Assembly: GCA_007693595.1 (NCBI GenBank)
Contig: REDI01000043.1
Coordinates: forward strand, 124,001-188,000
Source of the DNA: Deltaproteobacteria bacterium
Lineage (GTDB): Bacteria; Myxococcota_A; UBA796; GCA-2862545
Length of the DNA stretch: 64,000 nucleotides
Reading direction: 5' to 3'
The notes under the pieces are model-generated. The model saw only the letters and a list, made by a program, of their open reading frames with translations, had not been told where the DNA came from and ran no database searches. The position numbers and the translations under genes are program-made. Below are positions 26,323 to 35,400 of this stretch, piece by piece. The first letter of the stretch is position 1. Each line of letters begins with the position of its first letter.

Positions 26323-26924
26323 GAGCGTACTCTAGGAGCGTTGGGCAGGTCCACGATGTCTTCGTCGCGCTCTGGCACGAACTCGGCCAAGAGCTCGCCC
26401 AGGGTGTAGAGGCCCGCGAGGAAGTGGTCGAGGTCGTCTTGCCGGAACTCGTCGATGGCCTCGCTCCAACGCGCGGGGGGCACCTTACCCTGGATCCCGA
26501 GGTCTGGCAGGACCTCGACCACGCCCTCAAGGGCGCTGACGTAGACCAGGACCCCGATCCTGCGAGGGGTGGCGTGGACCCCTTCGCGATGAAACTCGGC
26601 GTGAGCGGCCTCGAGCACCTGTGCGGTGCGACGGCTCTTGGGCACGAGGAGGCGCAAGAACCAGGCCCCGTCCAAGACCCAGGCGGCGAGCAGCCAGGTC
26701 AGGCTGACCTCGATCACCAGCATGTATTCGTGCACGGGGGTAGGGATCAGGATCAGCACCAGCATCGCGAACAGCGCCAAGACGCTCGCGCCGACGAAGG
26801 AGATGTCGCGATAGGTGCCGGACCGGCCGGCCGCGACCACCACGATCTCGGCGCCTGTCTGTTCCTCGAGACGGGCGACCGCCTCTTCGACGGATCGGGA
26901 GAAGCGCGCGTCAGCATGAATCAT
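26319..26924 (-). CDS. TPM-domain membrane protein
   Basis: 201 residues. The N-terminal VEEAVARLEEQTGAEIVVV fits the start of the TPM (YgcG/TPM phosphatase) fold. Two membrane segments lie near 41-60 and 67-92. The C-terminal half continues the fold (IGVLVYVSALEGVVEVLPD). Some TPM proteins have weak phosphatase activity; others act in photosystem or respiratory-complex assembly. Here it pairs with the Tim44-like gene it overlaps. Specific role unknown. Confidence 0.8.
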   Translation of the reverse strand: MIHADARFSRSVEEAVARLEEQTGAEIVVVAAGRSGTYRDISFVGASVLALFAMLVLILIPTPVHEYMLVIEVSLTWLLAAWVLDGAWFLRLLVPKSRRTAQVLEAAHAEFHREGVHATPRRIGVLVYVSALEGVVEVLPDLGIQGKVPPARWSEAIDEFRQDDLDHFLAGLYTLGELLAEFVPERDEDIVDLPNAPRVRS

Positions 26925-26936
26925 GAAAGCTCCTGG

Positions 26937-27767
26937 CTAATCGGGCAGGACGTCGTGAGCGGTGGTCAGGATGCGAAACGCCGCGCCCCGGAGGTAACCC
27001 GCCCTCTCATAGCAACGCACCGCGGGTCGGTTCTGCTCGTTGACGTGCAGGGTCACCAAGGAGTGTTCCCGCAGGAGTCGGCGGGTGAGGGCGCGCATGC
27101 CCAGAGTCGCCAGACCTCTCCCGCGCAGATGGGGGGGCACATAGGTCCCTCCTACCTGACAGCCAGTCGCGGTCTGGGTGCCGACGTTCACGGTGAAGCC
27201 GATCTCGCCGGCATGGTCGAGGACCCAGGTCTTCCCGGCACCGATGCGTTCCTTGACCACCCGCGCGTGCAGCTCTGGATCGACCGAGCAGGGGTCTCGA
27301 CCGAGGTCTTCGAGCTCCATCGAACGCGCGTACTCAGCGAGGGTGGGCCACTCCTCGGGGCGCGCGCGGCGTATGGCTTCGGGGTGTGCTTCCCCCCTGA
27401 TCTCTCGGCAGACGTAGAGCCGTTGATCGATGCGTCGAAGAGGCTCCAGATCGGGGGCCCAGTTCCGCCACACGAGGTCGCAGGCCGAGCGGGGCCCGAC
27501 CATCATACAGGGCCGGTGCTGCTCTCGAAGAAGGTCGCCCAGCGCCAGGGCTGCCTCGTCGCTTAAGGTGAAGGGAACGGCCAAGGTCCGAGGAAAGATC
27601 AGCGCCACTCCGATGGCGACTTCCTGGTCCATCACGAGGTACCAGTAGGTGCTCTCGATCGGTTGGGAGGCGAGGACCCCGAGCAGGAAGAGGTTCTGGA
27701 TCGGATCCCGATCGAGGAGCTCCTCGATGGCGTGCTCAAGAGTCTGGCTCGCGCGCTCGGCCTTCAA
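26937..27767 (-). CDS. GNAT family N-acetyltransferase
   Basis: 276 residues. The C-terminal half is a GNAT domain with the acetyl-CoA loop VPPHRLRGRG-like segment PHLRGRGLATLGMRAL and the end motif NRPAVRCYERAGY. The N-terminal half (about 1-125) is a second, diverged GNAT-like module, as in two-domain acetyltransferases. The chosen start is TTG, with GGAGG five bases before it. Substrate not predictable. It lies 12 bases upstream of the TPM gene and likely belongs to the same transcript. Confidence 0.87.
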   Translation of the reverse strand: MKAERASQTLEHAIEELLDRDPIQNLFLLGVLASQPIESTYWYLVMDQEVAIGVALIFPRTLAVPFTLSDEAALALGDLLREQHRPCMMVGPRSACDLVWRNWAPDLEPLRRIDQRLYVCREIRGEAHPEAIRRARPEEWPTLAEYARSMELEDLGRDPCSVDPELHARVVKERIGAGKTWVLDHAGEIGFTVNVGTQTATGCQVGGTYVPPHLRGRGLATLGMRALTRRLLREHSLVTLHVNEQNRPAVRCYERAGYLRGAAFRILTTAHDVLPD

Positions 27768-27829
27768 GGATCCTCCAGGGACGGCGCCCGGTGAGGACGG
27801 GACCGCTCCGGGAGGTTAGCAGGTCGGGC

Positions 27830-28375
27830 ATGAAGATCCGTAGCGAGTCCATCCTCCAGCACCCGCTGGAACGCGTCTATCGCGCCTATCGCGACGAGAT
27901 GCCCGCTATCGCGTCCACCATCCCCGACATCGCCGAGGTGCGCGCGTTGCGGGTCGAGGAGCGCGAGGGCGGGGTGAGCATTCACAACGAGTGGATCAGC
28001 GCCGCCAAGCTTCCCCCAGGTTTGTCCAAGGTGGTGCGCCCCGAACACCTCCGCTGGGACGACTTCGCGGAGTGGAACGACACCACTCACGAGGTTGGCT
28101 GGAAGATCAAGACCCGCGTCTTCACCGACCAGATCCGCTGTGGGGGCACGAACCGCTTCGTCGCGCACGGGTCCGAGGCGACCAAGATCATCCTCGACGG
28201 CGAGCTCCGGATCGACATCCGCTCCCTCCCCGGGGTGCCGTCCTTCGTGGCTCGTAAGCTCGGCCCCCGCCTCGAGTCCTTCTTCGTCGGCCTCATCACG
28301 CCGAACCTCAAGCAGGTCAACACCTACCTCGAGCGCTACCTGGACGAGCGCGTCGCCAAAGGGGAGCTGACATGA
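27830..28375 (+). CDS. SRPBCC/DUF2505-like protein
   Basis: 181 residues. The pattern of an N-terminal strand followed by helices (SESILQHPLERVYRAYRDEMPAIA), several strands, and a long C-terminal helix (TPNLKQVNTYLERYL) resembles START/SRPBCC ligand-binding folds, especially the DUF2505 group. No signal peptide. ATG at 27830 starts exactly at the fold; upstream in-frame codons overlap the promoter region. It overlaps the next gene by ATGA. Ligand unknown. Confidence 0.72.
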   Translation: MKIRSESILQHPLERVYRAYRDEMPAIASTIPDIAEVRALRVEEREGGVSIHNEWISAAKLPPGLSKVVRPEHLRWDDFAEWNDTTHEVGWKIKTRVFTDQIRCGGTNRFVAHGSEATKIILDGELRIDIRSLPGVPSFVARKLGPRLESFFVGLITPNLKQVNTYLERYLDERVAKGELT

Positions 28376-28968
28376 ACCTCTCGGGTCCAAAGGCCACATC
28401 AGTCACCGAGCAGGGCGCCGAAGATGGCTTCCAGATCGGACTGGGCTGGGAGCGGCAGGTCGGAAACGCGGGCGATACTCGACTCCTCGTCAGTGTGCCG
28501 ACCGAGCGGGTGGCCGAGGTTCACCTGGGGCTGCTCGAAGCCCTCCAGCCCCCGCTGGCCCTGCTGTACCGGCGCTGCGTCGATCGCCTGGATCCCAAGC
28601 CCAACGGCACCCCGCCCGAAGACTTCCTGGCCCACGAGCTCACCCTGGCCGAGATTACCGCTGCGCTGCGGCGAGCGGGCGATCTCATCTGGCACGACGC
28701 CCGGTGCGAGGTCTGGGTGCGAGGTCTGATGGGCGAACAGGTGATCTTGGATCAAGATGGCCTGCTCTATGCTTACCCCGACGACCCCTCCTTTCGGGGT
28801 GTGCTCGATCAGCTCGGCGTGCCGGAGCAGCACGTCGAGGTCATGCTCGATCGCGACTACGTCAAGCACCACTACCACGCGACCTGCGATCCGCTTGAGC
28901 AGGCCCTCCTACGCGAGCTCTATCTGGTGCCGGTGGCTCCGCAGGGTCCCAGCGCTGCCGATGCCTGA
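28372..28968 (+). CDS. Conserved-looking protein of unknown function
   Basis: 198 residues, mixed alpha/beta and cytoplasmic by composition. No motif is recognised; notable stretches are LIWHDARCEVWVRG, LDQDGLLYAYPDDPSFRG and YVKHHYHATCDPLEQALLREL. It overlaps the SRPBCC-like gene (ATGA) and the following Dus gene (8 bases), so it sits in the middle of a coupled three-gene operon. Coding is supported by these overlaps and by consistent codon bias. Confidence 0.75.
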   Translation: MNLSGPKATSVTEQGAEDGFQIGLGWERQVGNAGDTRLLVSVPTERVAEVHLGLLEALQPPLALLYRRCVDRLDPKPNGTPPEDFLAHELTLAEITAALRRAGDLIWHDARCEVWVRGLMGEQVILDQDGLLYAYPDDPSFRGVLDQLGVPEQHVEVMLDRDYVKHHYHATCDPLEQALLRELYLVPVAPQGPSAADA

Positions 28969-30010
28969 GGCCCTTCCAACCTCCTACCGCGTCCGCGACG
29001 ATCTGGTCATTTCGCCCAACCTCGTGCTCGCGCCGATGGAGGGGGTGACCGACATCACCTTTCGGCGCCTGATCCGGCAGATCGGTGGGTGCGGTATGAC
29101 GTTTACCGAGTTCATCCCGGCGGCAGGGCTCTCGCGAGGGGGGGCACGAGAGCTGCTTCTCGCCACTTTCGACGAGGCGGAGCGACCGATCACGATCCAG
29201 GTCTTTGGCAATGACCCCACCGTCCTGGCCGAGGGGGCCCGCGTGGCGCAAGATCTGGGGGCCTCGGCCGTCGACCTGAACATGGGCTGCCCCAGCAAGC
29301 GGGTCTGTGCCCACTCGGGAGGATCGGCTCTGCTCAAGGAGCCCCTGCTGGTCGCGCGGATCGTTCGCGCCATGCGGGCGGCCGTCTCGATCCCCTTTAC
29401 CGTCAAGATGCGGTCGGGGTGGGAGCCGGAGCGAGAGAACGCGGTCGAGATCGCGCGCATCGCCGAGGCCGAAGGCGCCGAGGCCATCGCGGTGCACTGG
29501 CGGACCCGGTCCGAGAAGTATGGTGGGCAGCGTCGTCTCGACACCATCGCGGCCGTCCGTCAGGCGGTTGGGGTGCCGGTCCTCGCCAACGGGGACATCG
29601 TCGATGCGCCGAGCGCGCTGCACACGCTTCGGCAGACGGGGGTCCACGGCCTGATGATCGGCCGGGGCGCGATCAAGAACCCCTGGGTCTTTCGCGAGAT
29701 CGAAGCCGCGCTGCACGGTCTCGCGGCACCCATCGTCGATGAGGCCGAGAAAGAGAGGGTCTTGCTCGCCTACTTCGATGCGATCCGCGAGACCTTTCGG
29801 CACGAGAAGGCGGCGCTCGGGCGGTTCAAGAAGATCTCCAAGTATTTTATCGACGGCATCCGCGACGGTGAATCTCTCAAGGTCCAGATTCTCCGTTCTC
29901 AGACCCCCGACGAGGCCATCGGGCATATCCACGAGCACTTCGAGGGCCTGAAGGTCCGCGCTGTCAGGGCTCCGGCCATGCCCCCCAGGGCCGAGCGGGC
30001 ACGGTCTTGA
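28961..30010 (+). CDS. dus: tRNA-dihydrouridine synthase (DusB-like)
   Basis: 349 residues. Reduces specific uridines in tRNA to dihydrouridine using FMN and NADPH. The TIM-barrel hallmarks are LAPMEGVTDITFR, then IQVFGNDP and DLNMGCPSKRV (with the conserved Cys), followed by TVKMRSGWEPER, VHWRTRSEKY, VLANGDI and LMIGRGAIKNPW. The ATG at 28961 overlaps the previous gene. The last 47 bases overlap the convergent lipoprotein gene. Confidence 0.94.
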   Translation: MPEALPTSYRVRDDLVISPNLVLAPMEGVTDITFRRLIRQIGGCGMTFTEFIPAAGLSRGGARELLLATFDEAERPITIQVFGNDPTVLAEGARVAQDLGASAVDLNMGCPSKRVCAHSGGSALLKEPLLVARIVRAMRAAVSIPFTVKMRSGWEPERENAVEIARIAEAEGAEAIAVHWRTRSEKYGGQRRLDTIAAVRQAVGVPVLANGDIVDAPSALHTLRQTGVHGLMIGRGAIKNPWVFREIEAALHGLAAPIVDEAEKERVLLAYFDAIRETFRHEKAALGRFKKISKYFIDGIRDGESLKVQILRSQTPDEAIGHIHEHFEGLKVRAVRAPAMPPRAERARS

Positions 30011-30587
30011 AGCTGAAGGGAGCCCCCGCTCGTGGATCTTCGGAGTGAAGGAGCTGACCGGACGGGAAGGGGACGCGCTCTCCGTCGTGCTCGACCCACC
30101 AGTCGGGATCGGTGGGCCCAGGCTCGACCTGACCGAGTCCACCGAGGGAGGTGAAGTCCTCAGGGAGCTGGATCTCGGTGCCTGTCTCGCCGCGTCGTAG
30201 CTTCGTGACTCCGCTGTCGAAGACGGTCCGTATCGTGTCGTCTTCGGTGGAGGGGCCGGGCACGACCCGGACATTGAAGAGACCGGCGTCGCCGTTGAGC
30301 CCGGCGTTCGGAGCGGTCGTGTCCCACCACGAGATCACCAGGGCCTCCTCGGGTCCCTCAGGGTCGAGGTGGGGCATCCTCGCCGCTTGAAAGGGCGGGG
30401 TCACCGTGACTCGCAGCCCATGGCCGACGATCTGAATCGCGACGCTGTCGGGGTGGGGTCGACCTTGAGGGAGAGGTCTGGGCGCCTGGACCACCTCGGA
30501 GCGCTCGACCATGGTGGATGGGACGGGCGCTGGCTCGGACGCGGTGAGGGCGCACCCCAGCAGGGTGAGTGGCGGAAGAAGTCTCAA
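29964..30587 (-). CDS. Lipoprotein of unknown function
   Basis: 207 residues. A short hydrophobic start ends in the lipobox LLGC (Cys12), so it is a predicted lipoprotein. The mature region is Pro-rich then beta-rich (IQIVGHGLRVTVTPPF, ALVISWWDTT, GTEIQLPEDFTSLGG). No family recognised. It lies 7 bases downstream of the Ser/Thr kinase gene on the same strand and overlaps dus tail-to-tail. Confidence 0.72.
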   Translation of the reverse strand: MRLLPPLTLLGCALTASEPAPVPSTMVERSEVVQAPRPLPQGRPHPDSVAIQIVGHGLRVTVTPPFQAARMPHLDPEGPEEALVISWWDTTAPNAGLNGDAGLFNVRVVPGPSTEDDTIRTVFDSGVTKLRRGETGTEIQLPEDFTSLGGLGQVEPGPTDPDWWVEHDGERVPFPSGQLLHSEDPRAGAPFSFKTVPARPWGAWPEP

Positions 30588-30594
30588 GGGAGTC

Positions 30595-32331
30595 CTACGT
30601 CATGGACGTGAGGTAGATCACGACGCCTAGCAGGGTCAGGGTGATGAGCACGATCAGGAGGAGCACGGCCCCGAGGACCAGTGCTGGGAGGAGCCAGCCC
30701 TGCTCGGCCGCTCCAACCTCGTCCTGAGTCGTCCGAACGGTTCTGGCCGACACATCGAAGGGGAGGGGGCCCTCTTCGGTCGAGGCATCAGCCAGCGGCA
30801 GGGCGTCTTCGGTGGGGGTCTCGGGTTCTTCGGAGAGATCTTCGGTGACCTCGACGTCGACCCGGGGAGGAGACTCTGCCAAGGAAGGGTCGACGAAGAC
30901 CTCGCGCACCTTAGGAGCGCCGGGCTCTGGGAGCGAGGTGAGCCGGGCCTCGCTCGGGCGAGGCGTGGCCGCTCGCGGGGTGCTGTCGAGCAGGCCCGCC
31001 GGCGGCGTGGAGGGGGGAGTGGCGGGCTCGCGCGCGGTGGCTGTACGGACGGGCGGGGGGCTGTCGTCGATGGGTTCAGCAGCCGCTGCGCGGTCTCTCT
31101 CGGCGCGCTCGGCCTCGAGCTGGAGCACGATGTCTTGGGTCGTCAGGCGGGGCAGGGGCTCGGTGGGATCTTGCTCACGTGGGGGAGCGGTTCGATCCGA
31201 TCCGCGTCGGAGGCGTGGATCTGTGACCTCGTCATAGGGATATTCCCCGGTATCGCCCGCCGAGTCGTCGAGCTGGAGGTCGTAGCGATCCGGGAGAGTG
31301 ACCACCGAGAGCCCCCCTCCAGCGGGAGGCAGCGGTCGACCACGCTCGACGATCACGGCCTCGGCGTTGACGAGGCGCTCCTCGGCCTCCCTGGGCGGAG
31401 GCTCTAGCCATGGAACGGCGTGGGCCGTGGCGAAGGCCTCGAGAGAGGGCCCCTCGATCCGATCGCCGAGGGTACGAAAGGTGGAGACGACCTCGGTGAT
31501 CTCCGGGCGCGCCTCTTCGTCGAAGGCCACCATGCGCAAGAGCAGGTTTCGCATGGCGCGGTCGTCCGAGTCGCTCCGAAGCTGGAGGTCTTCGAGCCGC
31601 GCGATCACGTCGGCGAGCTGTCGATCGTGTGCAGGGTTGCGGTTTCGAAGCCGCTTGAGCCAACGACCGCGGAAGAGCTCGATCGCGAGGACGCCCAGGG
31701 CGTAGGCGTCGGACGCCTCGGTGGCGCGATGGCCCTCTCGGCGCTCCGGGGCGAGGTAGCGGACCAGCCCCTTCTTGAGCGCCCCTGCGCGGGCGGTTCT
31801 GCCTGCGAGTGCTGTGAAGCCGGTGCCGAAGTCCGTGATCCTCAGGGAGCCATCCCGAGCGATGATGACGTTCGAGGGCTTGAGGTCGCGATGCACCATG
31901 CTACAGGGCTGCCCTGTGCTTGGAAGATTCCAGTGAAGCGCCGCGTCGAGCGCGGCTGCGATACCCCCTAAGATCTCGCACGCGACCCTCCGAGGGAGCA
32001 TCTTTCCGGTCTCGGCCAGCACGTCCATCCAGTCGAGCAGGTCGATCCCATCGACGTAGCTGGAGATCAGGGCGAAACGCTCATCGACCCGCGCGACGTC
32101 GAGGGCGGGTGCGTGGTGCCGGTGCTCCAGCTCGGTGAGTCTCCGGGCGCGGTCTCGGAGGTCGAGCAGACGGTCGACGCCGCCGTCGGGAAGCTGACGA
32201 AGGAGCTTGATCGCGACCCTTCGAGGCCCGTATCGGGAGGGCTGCTCTCCGACGAAGACCGCGCTCATCGGGCCGGCGGCCATCTCGCGGAGCAGTCGGA
32301 TACGAACGGGAGTTCCGGAGGAGTCTTCCAT
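30595..32331 (-). CDS. Hanks-type Ser/Thr protein kinase with C-terminal membrane anchor
   Basis: 578 residues. Kinase domain about 10-285: ATP Lys42 in VAIKLLR, catalytic HRDLKPSN (147-154), Mg-binding DFGTG (167-171), APE (194-196). The Gly-rich loop is degenerate (EMAAGPMSAVFVG). Residues about 300-545 form a long Pro/Glu/Ser-rich linker. A single hydrophobic segment at about 547-572 ends six residues from the C-terminus. This gives a tail-anchored cytoplasmic kinase rather than the commoner PknB layout with extracellular PASTA domains. It is divergent from the envelope ABC operon. Confidence 0.92.
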   Translation of the reverse strand: MEDSSGTPVRIRLLREMAAGPMSAVFVGEQPSRYGPRRVAIKLLRQLPDGGVDRLLDLRDRARRLTELEHRHHAPALDVARVDERFALISSYVDGIDLLDWMDVLAETGKMLPRRVACEILGGIAAALDAALHWNLPSTGQPCSMVHRDLKPSNVIIARDGSLRITDFGTGFTALAGRTARAGALKKGLVRYLAPERREGHRATEASDAYALGVLAIELFRGRWLKRLRNRNPAHDRQLADVIARLEDLQLRSDSDDRAMRNLLLRMVAFDEEARPEITEVVSTFRTLGDRIEGPSLEAFATAHAVPWLEPPPREAEERLVNAEAVIVERGRPLPPAGGGLSVVTLPDRYDLQLDDSAGDTGEYPYDEVTDPRLRRGSDRTAPPREQDPTEPLPRLTTQDIVLQLEAERAERDRAAAAEPIDDSPPPVRTATAREPATPPSTPPAGLLDSTPRAATPRPSEARLTSLPEPGAPKVREVFVDPSLAESPPRVDVEVTEDLSEEPETPTEDALPLADASTEEGPLPFDVSARTVRTTQDEVGAAEQGWLLPALVLGAVLLLIVLITLTLLGVVIYLTSMT

Positions 32332-32531
32332 ATCGCGGGCTCATCGCGTGCCCCGGACGGAAGTGTCTTAGGGACGATCTGCACGGTAGCACGTCGGTGC
32401 CGATTGCGCGCGACGGCCACGACATCGCCCCCGTCGGGTGCCATCTCGTCTTGCTGTGTTGCATCATGCGAGCGCCTGTGGCAGAACAGGAACCGCTCGT
32501 AGGTGGGGCTTACTCCCGCTGGAGGAACTGG

Positions 32532-33587
32532 ATGTCCACACTTCGAAACCTGCTGCTGCTAGCGGGCCTCACATTGGTCACGGGTTGTGATCAGATCACT
32601 GAACTGCTTGGGGGCGCGTCCGACCCCGAGTCCATCCTCGCGCCAGCGCGCCAGTCGCTCGATGCAGGGGACCTCCCCGATGCACTGGTGAAGTTCCGCG
32701 AGATAGAACAAGCGAACCCGAACCTCGTTGAAGCGAAGGTGGGCCTGTCCTACGCCCTGCTGTTGGCCGGGGACCTCGATCAGGCAGATCGTACGCTGGA
32801 GCAAGCCATGGGGCTCGACAGCGCCACGGATCTTCAGAAGAGCGAGATCAATCTTCGTCGCGCCATTATCGCGCTCCGTAAGGGTGATCTCGCAAGTACC
32901 CAGAAGTACGGCGAGGCGTCTACATTGCCCGCAGGGCTCGTGCTCGCCGCCGAGGTTTACCTGGCCGACGCCGAGACCGGCGCAGCCATTCCTCTCTTTG
33001 AACGCGCCGCGGCCTCGGGCACGGGTGAGGTCCGCAAGACCGCCAAGACCTACCTTGACTACCTCAACGACCAGGCCTCGGGTCGAGCGCAGCTGGCCGA
33101 GGCGACCGCGCTGTGGGCCCTCGGTCAGCGCGAAGAGGCCTGTGAGGCGGCGGAAGAACTGCTTCGCTTCCTCCCCCCGACCTTTGAGGCACGCGATGAG
33201 CTGCTCTTGCTCTGGGCCGGCCGTGCGGTCGCGGCGGGGCGGGCGGGCGTCGCCGAAGGTCTGCTCGATGAGATGGCCGGCTCTCCGCCGGATCAGGTCT
33301 GGCGAGTCCAGGCGACCCGCGCGCTCGTCGCGGTGGCGAACCAGGACTTCGAGTCCGCTGAGAGCACGTTCGCTAACCTCAAGGCGGGTGGAGCTCCGAT
33401 CGACGGCCTCACCGACGCCATCGCCACCGCCGCAGCGATCTCGAAGGACCGTGCCTTTGCGCGGAAGATCTCTGAGGGCATGGAATCGGACGCGGTGGCG
33501 AGGGGTCTACACGAGGCCGGAGCGAGTGTCGCGGCAAAGAACGCGGGCGCTTCCGGTACCTTCTCAAGATTCCTGGAGAGTAACTGA
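32532..33587 (+). CDS. TPR lipoprotein, first gene of the envelope ABC operon
   Basis: 351 residues. The lipobox region LVTGCDQ places the lipidated Cys at 19. TPR-like units follow (LDAGDLPDALVKFREIEQA, VGLSYALLLAGDLDQADRTL). ATG at 32532 has GGAGG six bases upstream; an upstream in-frame extension without a signal peptide is rejected. Stop and next start overlap as TGATG. It probably scaffolds protein contacts at the outer or inner membrane of the transport system encoded downstream. Confidence 0.85.
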   Translation: MSTLRNLLLLAGLTLVTGCDQITELLGGASDPESILAPARQSLDAGDLPDALVKFREIEQANPNLVEAKVGLSYALLLAGDLDQADRTLEQAMGLDSATDLQKSEINLRRAIIALRKGDLASTQKYGEASTLPAGLVLAAEVYLADAETGAAIPLFERAAASGTGEVRKTAKTYLDYLNDQASGRAQLAEATALWALGQREEACEAAEELLRFLPPTFEARDELLLLWAGRAVAAGRAGVAEGLLDEMAGSPPDQVWRVQATRALVAVANQDFESAESTFANLKAGGAPIDGLTDAIATAAAISKDRAFARKISEGMESDAVARGLHEAGASVAAKNAGASGTFSRFLESN

Positions 33588-34039
33588 TGCATTCCTCACT
33601 CATCAAAGGAGCGTGTGTCGCGCTCGTCGTCGCTGGCCCCACCCTCGCCTTCGCCAAGAAGGGCAAGCAAGAAGGTATCGAGCTCGTGATCGCCGTCGTC
33701 GACGCGGAGTCCGAAGAGCCGGTGCGCACCGCCAAGGTGCGCAACCCCCAAGAAAAAGAGACCCAGTCGGTGAACACCGACACGGGGGAGTGGCGGGGCC
33801 GTGTGCTCTATTTGCCCGACGGAACCGAGGTCTTCTTCGATCGCGGGATGGAGCTCACCTTCGAGGTCTCCGCTCCAAACTACAAGCTTCAGAAAGTGGT
33901 CTACACGATGCGTAAGCGGCGCAACCGTATCGTCGTTCCCCTCGAGAGGATGTCCCTCGACCTAGATGACCTCGACGACGACGAGCCCGTGATCCAATTT
34001 GGACGTGACAGACCCATTGGTGGCCGTCCCATCGATTAG
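33587..34039 (+). CDS. Exported beta-sandwich (CarboxypepD_reg-like) protein
   Basis: 150 residues. Signal peptide with cleavage likely after AFA (about residue 22). The mature domain (IELVIAVVDAESEEPVRTAKV, GEWRGRVLYLPDGTEV, ELTFEVSAPNY) looks like a carboxypeptidase-regulatory or Cna-B type beta-sandwich. The C-terminus is acidic (LDLDDLDDDEP) and then basic. Coupled to the upstream TPR lipoprotein by a one-base overlap. Confidence 0.75.
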   Translation: MHSSLIKGACVALVVAGPTLAFAKKGKQEGIELVIAVVDAESEEPVRTAKVRNPQEKETQSVNTDTGEWRGRVLYLPDGTEVFFDRGMELTFEVSAPNYKLQKVVYTMRKRRNRIVVPLERMSLDLDDLDDDEPVIQFGRDRPIGGRPID

Positions 34040-34077
34040 CCCGCGCCTGGCTGACGCCTGGCACTCTGGAGAACTCC

Positions 34078-35400
34078 ATGCGCACTACCGCTGCACTCAC
34101 GACCTTCTTGGCGCTGACCTTCGGCTCGACCCCCGCGTTCGCGGGTGGGTGGGCGGACTTCGCGTCGGCCTTCCCTCTCTCACCCTGCCAGGATGGCTGG
34201 CTTGGGTGCATCGTCAACGGCGAGGCGGTCGGACCGAACCTCGCGAAAGACAGCACGGGTGCCCCCACGCCGTCCGATCTCCGGGTCGGGTGGTTCGATC
34301 TTGAGGGCACGGCCTCCTTCTCTCCTTTCCCGGAGCTCTCAGCATACCGCGGCGAGCTGGCGCGTGAGCCCGCCCCCGAGCCGGAGGTCGCCGACGCGGA
34401 TCCAGAGCCCGAGCCGGCGAGGGCCACCCCTCAGCCCCGCGCCCAGCCTGAGCGCCAGGCCACGCCGCAGCCTCGCACTCCAGATCCAGAGCCTCGGACC
34501 ACCACGCGCTCGGCCCCCGATCGGTCGACCCCTCCCCCAGCCGAACAGCCGACCGAGACGCGAACGGCGACCCGAGGCTCTGGCGATCAGCGTGGTACGG
34601 GCCGTGCCGAGCCCGAGCCCGAGCCTCCTCCCCCCGCGCCGCCTGAGCCGGAGCCCGAGGAGCGTGCGAGCTCGACCCCCGAGGCCCAGCCCACCTCGCT
34701 CAAGTCCGAGAGCGACGACGGAACCGCCAGCGCAGGTGACGCCGACGAAGGAAAGTCCGAAGCGGTCATCAAAGAGACGCCTAAGCCTTCGGAGCCCGAG
34801 GATGTCGACTGCAGCAACGTCAAGCGGCTCGAGCCCATGGCGATGCTCGGGCGGCTCTCCGACGCGCAGAAGGAGTGCATCGAGCAGGAGCTGGCCTCGT
34901 CTCCTCGGCAGACCGACAAAGACAAGTTCTCCCGTGTGCTCATGTCAAACGCTTGGGCATCGAACGATCGAGCTGGCTGGGAGAAGCTCGTCAAGCGTCA
35001 CCTCAACGAGATCGATCGCTCCGACCCCGATCTCTGCTACAAGTACGCGGTTCATCTGTCGAGGAAGGGCGCCGGTTCTGCGAATGCGGTCATTCGGTGG
35101 GCCGATGTCGCACTCGAGAACAAGACGGTTTGGACTGGCCAGACCTACACCAACCGGGTGTACGCGCTGTTGCGCTTGCGCGCCGCGGCGGCTCAGAGCC
35201 TCTGGAAGGCCTCCGAGACCAAGTACGCCTCCGATGCTTCCGATGCAAACCGTTCGAATCGCGACAACGCCAGGAATCGAACCAAGGTCCTCGCCCGCGA
35301 GTGGTATGAATACGCTAAGTCGGCGGGCAAGAGTGCCGACCAGGCTCGTGCGCTCTGTATGGCCGCAGCCGGCACCGAGGACTACTGCGAGGGGTCATGA
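34078..35400 (+). CDS. Exported protein with Pro/Glu-rich spacer and helical C-terminal domain
   Basis: 440 residues. Signal peptide to about residue 22 (TPAFA). A small folded N-terminal part has paired cysteines (SPCQDGWLGC). Residues about 96-215 are a Pro/Glu/Arg/Thr-rich spacer, likely extended across the periplasm. The C-terminal about 195 residues are helical with conserved-looking Cys (DVDCSNVKRL, KECIEQEL, CYKYAVHLSRKG, ALCMAA). GGAGAA precedes the ATG. It overlaps the next gene by ATGA. No family assigned. Confidence 0.77.
   Translation: MRTTAALTTFLALTFGSTPAFAGGWADFASAFPLSPCQDGWLGCIVNGEAVGPNLAKDSTGAPTPSDLRVGWFDLEGTASFSPFPELSAYRGELAREPAPEPEVADADPEPEPARATPQPRAQPERQATPQPRTPDPEPRTTTRSAPDRSTPPPAEQPTETRTATRGSGDQRGTGRAEPEPEPPPPAPPEPEPEERASSTPEAQPTSLKSESDDGTASAGDADEGKSEAVIKETPKPSEPEDVDCSNVKRLEPMAMLGRLSDAQKECIEQELASSPRQTDKDKFSRVLMSNAWASNDRAGWEKLVKRHLNEIDRSDPDLCYKYAVHLSRKGAGSANAVIRWADVALENKTVWTGQTYTNRVYALLRLRAAAAQSLWKASETKYASDASDANRSNRDNARNRTKVLAREWYEYAKSAGKSADQARALCMAAAGTEDYCEGS

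Noticed and set aside
32332-32531. Sigma54 promoter upstream of the envelope operon
   Set aside because: A TGGCA-like stretch near 32477 has no GC element at the required spacing.
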